The translations under genes were made by a program, and so were the position numbers. Below, in pieces: positions 7,463 through 14,897 of a stretch of 64,000 nt of DNA. Origin of the DNA: Asbonarchaeum sp964517675. Its GTDB lineage: Archaea > Nanohalarchaeota > Nanosalinia > Nanosalinales > Nanoanaerosalinaceae. The notes below the pieces were generated by a model. The model was not told the DNA's origin and ran no database searches. It worked only from the letters and a program-made list of their open reading frames with translations. Each line of letters begins with the position of its first letter. Within the stretch, counting starts at the first letter, position 1. Location of the stretch: positions 1 to 64,000 of the forward strand of contig CAZFEL010000004.1 in assembly GCA_964517675.1 (NCBI GenBank), given 5' to 3'.

Positions 7463-8107
7463 ATGTCTGATATCAGCCTCGAGACGATCGATGACGATCT
7501 CTCGCGCCGCGAGATGGCGGAGACTGAGATAGAGATCATTGCGGACGAACTCGGGGGCGGCGAGGCCCGGTACGATGAGCTCGATGTCCTCGTCCACCCG
7601 GGTTATACGGGACAGCGGGAGGCATGGACGGCGTATGATTTCCTGGATGAGGAGATGTACGAGGAGTACCGGGAGGACCTCGATCCGTCCCTCGAGGACC
7701 TTGATGGGGAGGTGGTGGTGCTGTATCCGCTGCCGGAGTACGAGGAGGAGCGGAGGGATGTCGAGGACGTGGATGGGAGCTACATCGGCACCTTACCGAA
7801 CAGCGGAGTCCTCCATCCTGAGGAGCGGGAGCGGTTCGGGTCGGTGCTGGCGGACGTGGGCGATGGCGGAACGGTCTATATCTCCGGTGAGCTGAACGGG
7901 ATATGTGTCGATCATATCAGCGGGCTGATTCAGCAGGCAGTCGATGATGCGGACCGGGATATCGCCGTCGAGGAGCATCTGACGTTTCCGAAGGGCAAGA
8001 TCGGTGAGCTGTACGGGAAACGGTATCTGACGGATGCGGAAGATGAGTACGGCAGCGGTCCTTCGATCGGGGAGGCTATCCGCGGGATGCTGCCGTTTAC
8101 GGGGTGA
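7463..8107 (+). CDS. Hypothetical protein, paralogue of the next gene (copy A)
   Basis: A 214-residue soluble protein of unknown function. It shares a set of ordered blocks with its downstream neighbour: ARYDELDVLVHPGYTG (about 42-57), EVVVLYPLPEYEEE (about 92-105), GTVYISGELNGICVDHI (about 145-161) and a final acidic to basic tail. Alternating hydrophobic strands separated by helices (VLVHP, VVVLYP, VYISGE) suggest a Rossmann-like alpha/beta fold, with His in the first strand end and Asn-Gly-x-Cys in the last as possible site residues. The TATA box at 7432 fixes the start. Four bases separate its stop from the start of copy B. Confidence 0.65.
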   Translation: MSDISLETIDDDLSRREMAETEIEIIADELGGGEARYDELDVLVHPGYTGQREAWTAYDFLDEEMYEEYREDLDPSLEDLDGEVVVLYPLPEYEEERRDVEDVDGSYIGTLPNSGVLHPEERERFGSVLADVGDGGTVYISGELNGICVDHISGLIQQAVDDADRDIAVEEHLTFPKGKIGELYGKRYLTDAEDEYGSGPSIGEAIRGMLPFTG

Positions 8108-8111
8108 TACG

Positions 8112-8633
8112 ATGGAGGATGATGCGCTGTATCGGCACAGGTTCAAGGACGATGTCGCCGCTGTCGCTGATCGTGTTGTGGAGGAAGGAGGACGCTATGA
8201 TGAGCTGCTGGCGGTCGTGCACCCGGGGTTCACGGGGTACCATCCGCGGTCGACGGCCGAGACGGAGGAGGGATACGCGGCGTTCCTCGATGGGATTTCA
8301 GATCGTGTGGTTGAGGCTGAGACACCTGTCGCGGTTTTTTACCCGGATTCCTACCGGGAGGAGACCGGTGAGGTCATCGAGGACGATGCGACGATTGAGT
8401 ACGTGCCGACAGAGGCTGATAGTGCCTTGTTTGCGGATGACGGTGCGAAGCGGACCGCTGCGATGGTCTCCGGTCTGGAGGACGGTGGCCGGGTGCGGGT
8501 GATTGGTGAGGTCAATGGCTGCTGTTACACCCATATCAGGCAGCTGTTCGAGGACCTCGAGGAGGAGATCGATGTGTCCTACGATGTCATCGAGGGGGAA
8601 CGGTTCCCTGAGGAGCGACTGTGGCGGCTCTGA
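8112..8633 (+). CDS. Hypothetical protein, paralogue of the previous gene (copy B)
   Basis: A 173-residue protein that repeats the blocks of the upstream gene: GRYDELLAVVHPGFTGYH (about 27-44), TPVAVFYPDSYREETGE (about 70-86) and GRVRVIGEVNGCCYTHIR (about 129-146). Copy B is shorter at the N-terminus and lacks the C-terminal basic tail of copy A. The start follows GGGTGATACG, matching the local ribosome-binding motif, so the pair is translated from one mRNA. A heterodimer is a reasonable inference. Function unknown. Confidence 0.65.
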   Translation: MEDDALYRHRFKDDVAAVADRVVEEGGRYDELLAVVHPGFTGYHPRSTAETEEGYAAFLDGISDRVVEAETPVAVFYPDSYREETGEVIEDDATIEYVPTEADSALFADDGAKRTAAMVSGLEDGGRVRVIGEVNGCCYTHIRQLFEDLEEEIDVSYDVIEGERFPEERLWRL

Positions 8634-8674
8634 GCAGGGCCACATTCTTGTCCGGTGCCTGGCAATGTGGGTCC

Positions 8675-8875
8675 ATGCGGTATATCGTCCACTGCGATGG
8701 CTGCGATAAGGCCTCGGTGGTGGCTGAACTCGATACGTGCCTGGACTGCGGTGCCCGGCTGGGCGGAGAGGATGTGATGATGACCCAGCAAGAACCTGCA
8801 GAGAGAGCTGCTGTCGAACCGCTGCCCGTGGAGGCGGTCCAGGAGGCCGAGGACCTGGCGGCTTGGATGTTATAA
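8675..8875 (+). CDS. Small zinc-ribbon protein
   Basis: A 66-residue protein with two CxxC knuckles, CDGC at residues 7-10 and CLDC at about 22-25, each followed by short beta segments (RYIVH, SVVAEL), as expected for a rubredoxin-like zinc ribbon. The rest is an acidic helical tail ending EAEDLAAWML. It converges on the DEAD-box helicase gene with a seven-base gap. Such small archaeal ribbons often bind nucleic acid or a protein partner; nothing here identifies one. Confidence 0.65.
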   Translation: MRYIVHCDGCDKASVVAELDTCLDCGARLGGEDVMMTQQEPAERAAVEPLPVEAVQEAEDLAAWML

Positions 8876-8882
8876 AGCCGGG

Positions 8883-10001
8883 TCACGGGATGGTGGCGTC
8901 TTTGAGATCGATCTCGTCGCGGTCCATCCGCTGGAGGTCGCGGTTCTCCTTGTGGATCTTGCGGAACCTGCCGTGCTGATCCTTCTCGAGGAGGGTGATG
9001 GCCTCGCCGTCGCTGCCCTGGCGGGCGGTCCGCCCGATCCGGTGGGTGTAGGTGTCCGGGGTATCGGGGACGTCGTAGTTGAAGACGTGTGTGATGTCAT
9101 CGACGTGGATGCCCCGGGCCGCGACGTCGGTGGCGACGATGACGTTGACCTCGTGGTTCTTGAACTTCTCGACCATCTTCTCGCGCTGGTGCTGACTCAT
9201 GTCGCCGTTGAGCGCCTGGGCGTTGATGCCGTTCTCCCGGAGTGCCTTGGCGACGAACCGTGTTGAGCGCTTGGTACGGCAGAAAACGAGGCTGAGGTCG
9301 GTGTTGTTCTCCGTGAGGAGGGTGTACAGCATCGAGATCTTGCGGTTGGGCTTGACGTCGATGTAGTACTGCTCGAGGTTGGATGTGTGCCGTGTCCGCT
9401 CGATGCGGATGGTCTCGGGGTCGATGTCGTATTTCTCGCACAGTTCCTTGAGACCGCGCGGGATGGTGGCCCCGAACAGGAGGTTCTGCCTGTCTGTGGG
9501 GCAGAAGTCGATGATGGCCTCGAGTTCGTCCTGGAAGCCCATATCGAGCATCCTATCTGCCTCGTCGAGGATGAAGTACTCGATGTCGCCGACCTGGAGC
9601 TGGTCGTTCTTGAGGAGGTCCAGCACCCGTCCTGGTGTGCCGACGACGATGTTGGCGGTCTTGGCGCCCTCGATCTGGGGCTCGTAGCCGACGCCGCCGT
9701 AGATCGTGACGGTCTCGATGTCCTCGCCTGAGTATTTCTTGATCTCTTTGGCGACCTGCTTGGCGAGTTCCCGTGTGGGACACAGGATCAGTGCCTGGGT
9801 GCGATCGCCGTCGATCTGCTCGATGAGTGGCAGGGAGAAGCTGAGTGTCTTTCCTGAACCGGTCTCGGATTCGACGAGGACGTCTTTGCCCTCGAAGATA
9901 GGGGGTATGGATTTCTGCTGTACTTCTGTGGGTTCTGTTATGCCGTCGTCCTTCATCATGTCGATGATATGGTCTGAGATGTCGAGTTCGTTGAATTGCA
10001 T
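8883..10001 (-). CDS. DEAD-box ATP-dependent RNA helicase
   Basis: A 372-residue protein with the complete two-RecA-domain core and almost no extensions. Visible motifs in order: Q motif (GITEPTEVQQKSIP), I (ETGSGKT), Ia (PTRELA), GG, Ib (TPGR), II (DEAD), III as GAT instead of SAT, IV (LVFCRT), V (VATDVAARGIH) and VI (HRIGRTARQG). It unwinds short RNA duplexes using ATP in the cytoplasm. The nearest good TATA box is more than 80 bases upstream, implying a leader of about 55 bases. The shortened C-terminus lacks any RNA-targeting domain. Confidence 0.93.
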   Translation of the reverse strand: MQFNELDISDHIIDMMKDDGITEPTEVQQKSIPPIFEGKDVLVESETGSGKTLSFSLPLIEQIDGDRTQALILCPTRELAKQVAKEIKKYSGEDIETVTIYGGVGYEPQIEGAKTANIVVGTPGRVLDLLKNDQLQVGDIEYFILDEADRMLDMGFQDELEAIIDFCPTDRQNLLFGATIPRGLKELCEKYDIDPETIRIERTRHTSNLEQYYIDVKPNRKISMLYTLLTENNTDLSLVFCRTKRSTRFVAKALRENGINAQALNGDMSQHQREKMVEKFKNHEVNVIVATDVAARGIHVDDITHVFNYDVPDTPDTYTHRIGRTARQGSDGEAITLLEKDQHGRFRKIHKENRDLQRMDRDEIDLKDATIP

Positions 10002-10082
10002 TGTCTTTCCTCTGGTATCGTGTAGGGTACTGGGAGAACGATGTTCGCGTTCGTCCTGTCTCTGTGGATGAAGCGGCTCCAA

Positions 10083-10091
10083 CTTTTATAA
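10083..10091 (-). promoter_or_regulatory. TATA box for the DEAD-box helicase gene
   Basis: Reverse-strand ACTTATAAAAGTT, core TTATAAAAG, lies 82-90 bases upstream of the ATG at 10001. This leaves a 5' leader unusual for this window. Confidence 0.45.
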
Positions 10092-10153
10092 GTACCACTC
10101 CGGCGGAGTGACCGTCGGGTTCTGGTGTGAACTGGGGGGTTTCCAGGCTGTCT

Positions 10154-10160
10154 GTTTAAG
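10154..10160 (+). promoter_or_regulatory. TATA-like box for the gene at 10188
   Basis: GTTTAAG lies 28-34 bases upstream of the ATG at 10188. Confidence 0.4.
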
Positions 10161-10187
10161 TACGTGGTCCGGCCATCGGTAGGTACA

Positions 10188-10463
10188 ATGGTCGAGTTCG
10201 AGACGATCGAGAAAGAGCGTATCGATTACGGTGATTTCGGCGGGGAAAACTTCATTGAGGTCTCACGGAACAGGGCGATCCAGGACGATGGGTCGAGTAA
10301 CACCTTCCTCCAGATCTCGACGGGCTACTATGCGGAGGATGGTGAGCGGTACAAGAAGCGGTTCACCGTGCCGACGAACGAGAAGGCCATCGAGCACGTC
10401 GTCGAGAAACTCCCGGAGCTGTTCGAGAAAGAGCAGGCGGCCGCAGAGGATGGCGGGGAGTAG
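10188..10463 (+). CDS. Small hypothetical protein, possibly PC4-like
   Basis: A 91-residue protein with a beta-rich N-terminal two thirds (ENFIEVSRNRAI, TFLQISTGYY, ERYKKRFTVPTN) and a C-terminal amphipathic helix (EKAIEHVVEKLPELFEKEQ). Four strands followed by a helix, with basic and aromatic residues on the strands, faintly recalls the PC4/YdbC single-stranded nucleic-acid binders; this is a weak resemblance only. The start is set by the TATA-like box at 10154. Confidence 0.55.
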   Translation: MVEFETIEKERIDYGDFGGENFIEVSRNRAIQDDGSSNTFLQISTGYYAEDGERYKKRFTVPTNEKAIEHVVEKLPELFEKEQAAAEDGGE

Positions 10464-10471
10464 ATTTTTAA
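10464..10471 (+). promoter_or_regulatory. TATA box for the methyltransferase gene
   Basis: ATTTTTAA lies 24-31 bases upstream of the ATG at 10495 and immediately after the stop codon of the preceding gene. Confidence 0.5.
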
Positions 10472-10494
10472 CCTCTCCGTGACAACGGTCTGCC

Positions 10495-11391
10495 ATGTCG
10501 GCCGACCTGAAGATCCCGGACGTGTACGGGGAAGAGACCGATTCCAGACTGCGGTCCTACGAGGATGCGAGGATCCTCGATCTCGGCTGCGGGTCCGAGC
10601 CGGATGTGGCGTATCTTACGGATGATTCTGTCGATGTCGTCCAGGCCGACATGGAGCCACAGTATCTTGCTGAACTCAGGGAGGACCTGGCAGGAGATGA
10701 TACCCCTCAGGCAGGGCAGGTGGGGGCTGATGGCCGATCACTGCCGTTCGAGGACGATACATTCGATGCTGTCTATGGTGGTGCCTCGTTCATGCACGGG
10801 ACATCGGGCATGATCAACGTCGAGGCGAGTGATGTGTTCCGGGTGCTCGATGCGGGAGGGGATATCATCCGGGCGGGTGCCAGCCATGATGCGTACTCGG
10901 AGGAAGGGTTCCTCCGTCAGTCGTTCATGGCCCCGTTCGCGGACCATTTCGATGATGTCCGCATGGAGGGGAAGTGCTTCCTGATGGAGGGCTATGATGG
11001 AGGCGTTCCTGACATCGAGGAGATGTACAGGGTGTTTCTGGATGCGGAAGAACCTGTCGATGCGCTTCCGGTAGGATCGGTGTCGTACGCGACGGTCTGG
11101 CCGTTCCAGGAGACGGTCGAGGTCGATGGATACACCGACAGCATCCGGGAGCAATGGAGCCGGGTCGATGCCCTCGATGAGGACTACTTCGAGGAAGATC
11201 TCCCAGACGAGATGGAGACCTGGACGTGGGCGACGGTCGTCTCGTACCCGGACCGGGATGTGTTTTTCCTCGACAGCCAGTATGTGGATCCGGAGACGGA
11301 AAGAAGTGCGGGCCACCATCGCGTGCGTGGTGAGACAGAAGAGAGCGTCGAGGAGCTTGTAACCGTCGCTGAGGAGGAATGGCGGCTGTAA
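10495..11391 (+). CDS. Class I SAM-dependent methyltransferase
   Basis: A 298-residue protein with an N-terminal Rossmann methyltransferase domain. Motif I is ARILDLGCGSEPD (about 25-37), motif II the acidic VVQADMEP (about 48-55), motif III near GADGRSLPFEDDTFDAVYGG (about 76-95), then VFRVLDAGGDIIRAG. The C-terminal 140 residues are unassigned and acidic. The substrate is unknown; the layout is typical of small-molecule or protein methyltransferases of the UbiE/Methyltransf_11 group. Its own TATA box makes it monocistronic; it converges on ftsY with a four-base gap. Confidence 0.8.
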   Translation: MSADLKIPDVYGEETDSRLRSYEDARILDLGCGSEPDVAYLTDDSVDVVQADMEPQYLAELREDLAGDDTPQAGQVGADGRSLPFEDDTFDAVYGGASFMHGTSGMINVEASDVFRVLDAGGDIIRAGASHDAYSEEGFLRQSFMAPFADHFDDVRMEGKCFLMEGYDGGVPDIEEMYRVFLDAEEPVDALPVGSVSYATVWPFQETVEVDGYTDSIREQWSRVDALDEDYFEEDLPDEMETWTWATVVSYPDRDVFFLDSQYVDPETERSAGHHRVRGETEESVEELVTVAEEEWRL

Positions 11392-11395
11392 GAAA

Positions 11396-12289
11396 TCATT
11401 CCACGAGCCGGTCGGCCATCTTCTCGGGGTCGAACCGCTCGAGGTCCTCGTACTGCTGGCCTGTTCCGAGATACAGGACGGGCTTGCCTGTGACGTAGCC
11501 GAGGGAAAGGGCTGCCCCGCCTTTCTTGTCGACGTCGATCTTGGTCATGATGATGGCATCGAAGCCGATCTCCTCGTATTTCTCGGCCTGGGTGATGACG
11601 TCGTTGCCGGCGAGGGCGTCGACGACGAGGATCTTCATGTCGGGCTCGTTGACCCGGCAGATCTTGTCCAGCTGGTCCATCAGGTTGGCGTCGTCGTGGC
11701 TCCGGCCGGCGGTGTCCGCGAGGACGATGTCATAGCCTTCGTTGTCGGCGTGTTCTTTTGCGTCGTAGATGACGGCGGCTGGATCGGAGCCGTAGTCGTG
11801 GCTGATCATCTTGAGGTCGAGGCTGTCGGCGTGTTCCTGGAGCTGGTCGATTGCGGCGGACCTGAAGGTGTCTCCTGCCGCCAGGAGGACGGAATGGTCG
11901 TCGTTCAGCATGTTGGCGATCTTCGCGATGGTGGTCGTCTTCCCGGAGCCGTTGAACCCCATGAAAAGGACCAGGCCGGGCTCGTCCCGCTCTGCGATGT
12001 CCTCGATCTCGAGGTCTGCGGGCTGGAGGACGTCGGTGATGGTGTCCCGGACAGAATCATGGATGTACGAATTGACCTTGGTCCGTGTGACGCTCTCCCC
12101 GGTGAGGTCCTCTTTGAGATCTGCTGTCAGCCGGTCGACGACGTCCTGGGCGACGTTGTTCTGGAGGAGCTCCATCTCGAACTCCCAGAGCATATCGTCG
12201 ATGTCGTCTTCGTCCAGTTCCTTCTCTGCGACGGCTGACTTGGCCTTGCTTGAGAAGTCCTTGATGGAGTCCTTGAGATTGTCGAACAT
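11396..12289 (-). CDS. ftsY: Signal recognition particle receptor FtsY
   Basis: A 297-residue SRP-type GTPase. The helical N domain covers about residues 1-95, followed by the G domain with P-loop GFNGSGKTTT (about 110-119), DTFRSAAIDQL (about 140), the DTAGR switch, TKID guanine-specificity motif and the C-terminal GTGQQYEDL closing loop. It docks SRP-ribosome complexes at the membrane and completes the GTPase twin with Ffh. The acidic A domain of bacterial FtsY is absent, as in most archaea; the first 20 residues are amphipathic. It follows prefoldin alpha in the conserved LX-pfdA-ftsY order with a three-base gap. Confidence 0.95.
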   Translation of the reverse strand: MFDNLKDSIKDFSSKAKSAVAEKELDEDDIDDMLWEFEMELLQNNVAQDVVDRLTADLKEDLTGESVTRTKVNSYIHDSVRDTITDVLQPADLEIEDIAERDEPGLVLFMGFNGSGKTTTIAKIANMLNDDHSVLLAAGDTFRSAAIDQLQEHADSLDLKMISHDYGSDPAAVIYDAKEHADNEGYDIVLADTAGRSHDDANLMDQLDKICRVNEPDMKILVVDALAGNDVITQAEKYEEIGFDAIIMTKIDVDKKGGAALSLGYVTGKPVLYLGTGQQYEDLERFDPEKMADRLVE

Positions 12290-12292
12290 GGT

Positions 12293-12763
12293 CTAGTGGT
12301 CGTGATCGTGGCCTGCGTGGCCCTGTGCCTGCTGCTGTGCCATCTTCTGTTGCATCTGCTGGAGGGCGGGCTGGAGTTCCTGCATCTCTGCCTGATCTTC
12401 CTCGAGGTTGTCTTGGATCCGTTCTTTGGCATCGTCCATCTCATCCTTGCGTTCATCGAGGAGTTCCTTGGCTTCCTCGATCGGTTTCTTTGCCATGGCG
12501 TCGGCCCCGATAGAGACGATGACTTCCTCGGTGTCTTTGACCTCTGCAACGGCGAAGGCGCCTGAACCGACGGGGACGAGAAGTTCCTTGCCTTCCTCGG
12601 CGTTGTTGATCTCGTCGATCGCTTCCTGGGTGTCGCCGAGTTCCTCGATCTGTTCTTCGATCTCTTCTTTGTACTCCTGCATCGCTTCGATCTGCTGCTG
12701 GAGCTGCTGGTATCGCTGTACCTTCTCCTGCATCTCCTGCTGGCTCATCTCCTCGCCGGGCAT
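12293..12763 (-). CDS. pfdA: Prefoldin alpha subunit with a His-rich tail
   Basis: A 156-residue protein with the prefoldin alpha layout: long N-terminal coiled coil (MQEKVQRYQQLQQQIEAMQE), a beta hairpin pair in the middle (KELLVPVGSGAFAVAEVKD and VIVSIGADAMAKKPIEEA), then a second coiled coil of opposite direction. It forms the hexameric jellyfish chaperone that hands unfolded proteins to the thermosome. The C-terminus ends GHAGHDHDH, a metal-binding-looking tail not typical of the family. The start follows CAGTGATACC, the local ribosome-binding motif. Confidence 0.92.
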   Translation of the reverse strand: MPGEEMSQQEMQEKVQRYQQLQQQIEAMQEYKEEIEEQIEELGDTQEAIDEINNAEEGKELLVPVGSGAFAVAEVKDTEEVIVSIGADAMAKKPIEEAKELLDERKDEMDDAKERIQDNLEEDQAEMQELQPALQQMQQKMAQQQAQGHAGHDHDH

Positions 12764-12767
12764 GGTA

Positions 12768-12941
12768 TCACTGTTCCTCGACGCTGTCGATGGTGATGTT
12801 GGCCCGTGAGATGCTGTGTTCGCTCCCGAGCTCGCTGAAGACGAGTTCCCGGGCGTGGCTTTCGGAGTCTGCTTCGATCTCCTTCTCGTAGGGCTGGGTC
12901 TCCCGGCCCATGTCTGCTGTTCCTGTGACTGTGTACTGCAT
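12768..12941 (-). CDS. rpl18a: 50S ribosomal protein LX (L18Ae/L20e)
   Basis: A 57-residue protein that starts MQYTVTGTADMGRETQPYEK and ends NITIDSVEEQ. The single beta-alpha-beta unit with ESHARELVFSELGSEHSISR in the middle is the archaeal LX fold, a large-subunit protein equivalent to half of eukaryotic L18A. It begins the conserved LX-prefoldin alpha-ftsY operon, its stop lying four bases before the prefoldin start. Its small size means it is easily missed by length-filtered gene calling. Confidence 0.92.
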   Translation of the reverse strand: MQYTVTGTADMGRETQPYEKEIEADSESHARELVFSELGSEHSISRANITIDSVEEQ

Positions 12942-12974
12942 GAGAATACACCTGTGGAGGTGGGTGCGTGCAAT

Positions 12975-12984
12975 CTTTTTATAC
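12975..12984 (-). promoter_or_regulatory. TATA box for the LX-pfdA-ftsY operon
   Basis: Reverse-strand GTATAAAAAG lies 34-43 bases upstream of the LX start, between that gene and the end of ccdA. Confidence 0.5.
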
Positions 12985-12998
12985 GTTGGCTGGTTCGG

Positions 12999-13862
12999 TC
13001 ACTCGAACAGGCCCTTGTAGCTGATGTACCCGAGGATCGAGACCTGTGAGGCGAACAGGAGGAAGGCCATGATGTCTAGGGTCGGCTGGGCACGGAACTG
13101 GTCGAAGATGAACCACAGCAGGAATGCCCCGAGTCCGTACAGGAACAGGCCGGCCCCGAGCCGCATGTGTCTCCTGTTCTTCGTGCGCCATTCCTCGAGC
13201 CTGTCGGAGGACATCCCGAGGTACATGAGCCCGGTGATGATCAACAGGGGGGCGACGAAGATGAGATTGTACAGGGCGAGCCAGGGCATCCAGGTCCCGA
13301 TCCCGACACCGGCGGCATCGATGAGCCCGAGGATAGCGAGGTAGACCTGCCCCGTGCAGGGGAGCTCGAAGGCGGCGGCCCCGAAGCCGATGGGCAGGGT
13401 CATCGCGAGTGCGAGCCGTGGCCGGTCGCGGGACAGTTCCTGCATCCTCTCCGTCCACATCTTGATCCGGTCGGAGGCGCCGGGGATGACGCTCATGTCC
13501 ATCGAGACGCCCTTGCCGTACCAGAAGAAATCCTTGATCTCGAAGGCTGCTGCGGAGAACGCGACGAAGGTGGCGATCCAGTAGAACCAGTACGACATGG
13601 CCTGGGATTGGACGGCCGAGAGGAGGCCGAGCCCGGCGAGGTAGTAGGTGATATAGACCGCGGTTGTGTACAGCAACCCGCCGATGAGGACGCTGCGTTT
13701 GTCCTCGAAGACCTTGGTCAGGTAGGCCATCAGGAAGATGAGGACGCCGAAGGCACACGGGTTGATTGAGTCGATCGCTGCCCCCAGGATGACGGCCGGG
13801 AGTGCGAGCTGGTCGAACGCGAGCGTGCCGAGGATCGGGAGCGTGAAGCTGATGTCTGCCAT
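12999..13862 (-). CDS. ccdA: CcdA/DsbD-family transmembrane thiol electron transporter
   Basis: A 287-residue polytopic membrane protein with about seven hydrophobic segments. The two redox cysteines of the CcdA family are present: NPCAFG (Cys36) in the first long helix and ELPCTG (Cys169) in the symmetry-related one, each followed by Gly and preceded by Pro. CcdA moves electrons from cytoplasmic thioredoxin across the membrane to extracytoplasmic thiols. It is the last gene of the doxX-vkor-thioredoxin-ccdA operon, seven bases after the thioredoxin stop, so a reductive arm sits beside an oxidative one. The start follows GGGTGATACACC. Confidence 0.88.
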   Translation of the reverse strand: MADISFTLPILGTLAFDQLALPAVILGAAIDSINPCAFGVLIFLMAYLTKVFEDKRSVLIGGLLYTTAVYITYYLAGLGLLSAVQSQAMSYWFYWIATFVAFSAAAFEIKDFFWYGKGVSMDMSVIPGASDRIKMWTERMQELSRDRPRLALAMTLPIGFGAAAFELPCTGQVYLAILGLIDAAGVGIGTWMPWLALYNLIFVAPLLIITGLMYLGMSSDRLEEWRTKNRRHMRLGAGLFLYGLGAFLLWFIFDQFRAQPTLDIMAFLLFASQVSILGYISYKGLFE

Positions 13863-13868
13863 GGTGTA

Positions 13869-14390
13869 TCACCCTGAGTCGTTCTGTGGTGTGAACCCAC
13901 CGGTCTCTTCTGTTTCCCGGTAGCCCTCTGGCAGAGGACATCCTGTGTGGTCTGCGAGGTCCTGGAGGCTCTGGGCGCCGACGTACTTCTCGCCGTCGAT
14001 GACCCAGGTCGGTGTGCCGGAGCCGACGTTGACCTCACAGGCATCGCCCTGGGTGTCCGATGGTTCGAGGGGCTTGATGGAGGAGATCGTCTCCGCCCGG
14101 TCGCCGAGTTCCTCGGTCGCCTCGCTGTCTGGCCGGCACCGGACGTAGTAGCCGCGCTGACTGAAGTTCGCTCTGAAGGCATCCTTGCCGATGAAGGTCT
14201 TCTGCTTGTTGCAGTGCGGGCAGGCATCGAAGCCGTACATGGTTGCGCCCTCGTCCGCGAGGCAGGAGGCGAACCTGTGATAGTCCTGGTCGATGGTCTC
14301 TCCGCCGAGGATGAGGAAACCGCCGACCCCGATGACGGCGATGACACCGAGGACGAAGAACGGTCGTGGGTCGAGGTGTCTCTCTGGGAT
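13869..14390 (-). CDS. Membrane-anchored thioredoxin-fold protein, in frame with VKOR but lacking a canonical start
   Basis: The frame encodes one membrane helix (PFFVLGVIAVIGVGGF) and then an extracytoplasmic thioredoxin-like domain with DYHRFASCLADEGATMYG, the dithiol CPHC (57 and 60 from the first codon used here) and a cis-Pro element GTPTWVIDG. This is the layout of the TM5-thioredoxin half of fused VKOR-thioredoxin proteins. It is in the same frame as the upstream VKOR gene and separated from it by one TGA (14394-14396). The only in-frame ATG (14240) lies inside the fold. The ATG overlapping the VKOR stop (14395-14397) is out of frame by one base. I list the frame from an ATC eight bases after a GGAGG. 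Start unresolved. Confidence 0.7.
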   Translation of the reverse strand: MPERHLDPRPFFVLGVIAVIGVGGFLILGGETIDQDYHRFASCLADEGATMYGFDACPHCNKQKTFIGKDAFRANFSQRGYYVRCRPDSEATEELGDRAETISSIKPLEPSDTQGDACEVNVGSGTPTWVIDGEKYVGAQSLQDLADHTGCPLPEGYRETEETGGFTPQNDSG

Positions 14391-14393
14391 GGG

Positions 14394-14888
14394 TCATGCC
14401 TCCGTGTAGAAGATGTCCTCGAGGCTGTCGCTGATGGGTTTCCTGAGGGACGTGTATCCGAGTATGAGGATACTGAAGATGAGGATGTGCTGTATGGTGC
14501 AAAACGGGCAGATGGCGAGATTTCCGGTCGCCTTCGGGAGGATGTACAGTTCGACGACCAGCAGGTAGATGACAGGGACGACCCCGGCGCCGATGTACGT
14601 GAAAAGCAGGAAGAGCTGGTCCTTGAACCAGTCGTATCCGCGGAGCGTGGCGTAGCTGAAGCCCATGAGCCCAACCCACCAGATAAGGCCCCAGAGGGCG
14701 GTCGCGATGCCGGAGCCGGGTGGCATCTCGCCGAATCGCGACTCGGTGACGAGGGAACAGGAGAACGTCTTCGAGAGGTCACATACAGCTGAGGAGAGGA
14801 AGTAGTGCTCGTAGGTCTGGTAGGTAGCGACCATGAGACCGAGGATGCTGATCCCGATGATCCAGCGGAGCTTGGTATCTCGTTCCAT
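14394..14888 (-). CDS. VKOR-family membrane thiol oxidase
   Basis: A 164-residue membrane protein with about four to five helices. The VKOR signature cysteines are all present: the loop pair Cys36 and Cys44 (VCDLSKTFSC) and the membrane CPFC pair Cys127 and Cys130, plus the conserved Ser in MPPGSGIATALWG. VKOR oxidises a thioredoxin-like partner and passes the electrons to a quinone, driving disulfide formation outside the cytoplasm. Second gene of the redox operon, ten bases after doxX and ending in a TGA in frame with the thioredoxin-fold gene. The start follows GATGATACC. Confidence 0.9.
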   Translation of the reverse strand: MERDTKLRWIIGISILGLMVATYQTYEHYFLSSAVCDLSKTFSCSLVTESRFGEMPPGSGIATALWGLIWWVGLMGFSYATLRGYDWFKDQLFLLFTYIGAGVVPVIYLLVVELYILPKATGNLAICPFCTIQHILIFSILILGYTSLRKPISDSLEDIFYTEA

Positions 14889-14897
14889 GGTATCATC

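Noticed and set aside
14394..14396. TGA as a selenocysteine codon joining VKOR and thioredoxin
   Set aside because: The TGA would fall in a linker, not at a catalytic Cys position, and no selenocysteine insertion element or Sec gene is visible.
13730..14896. 388-codon reverse frame across VKOR, the thioredoxin and ccdA
   Set aside because: It is a frame-shifted reading of the redox operon, dominated by Ser, Arg and Pro, which is typical of shadow frames here.
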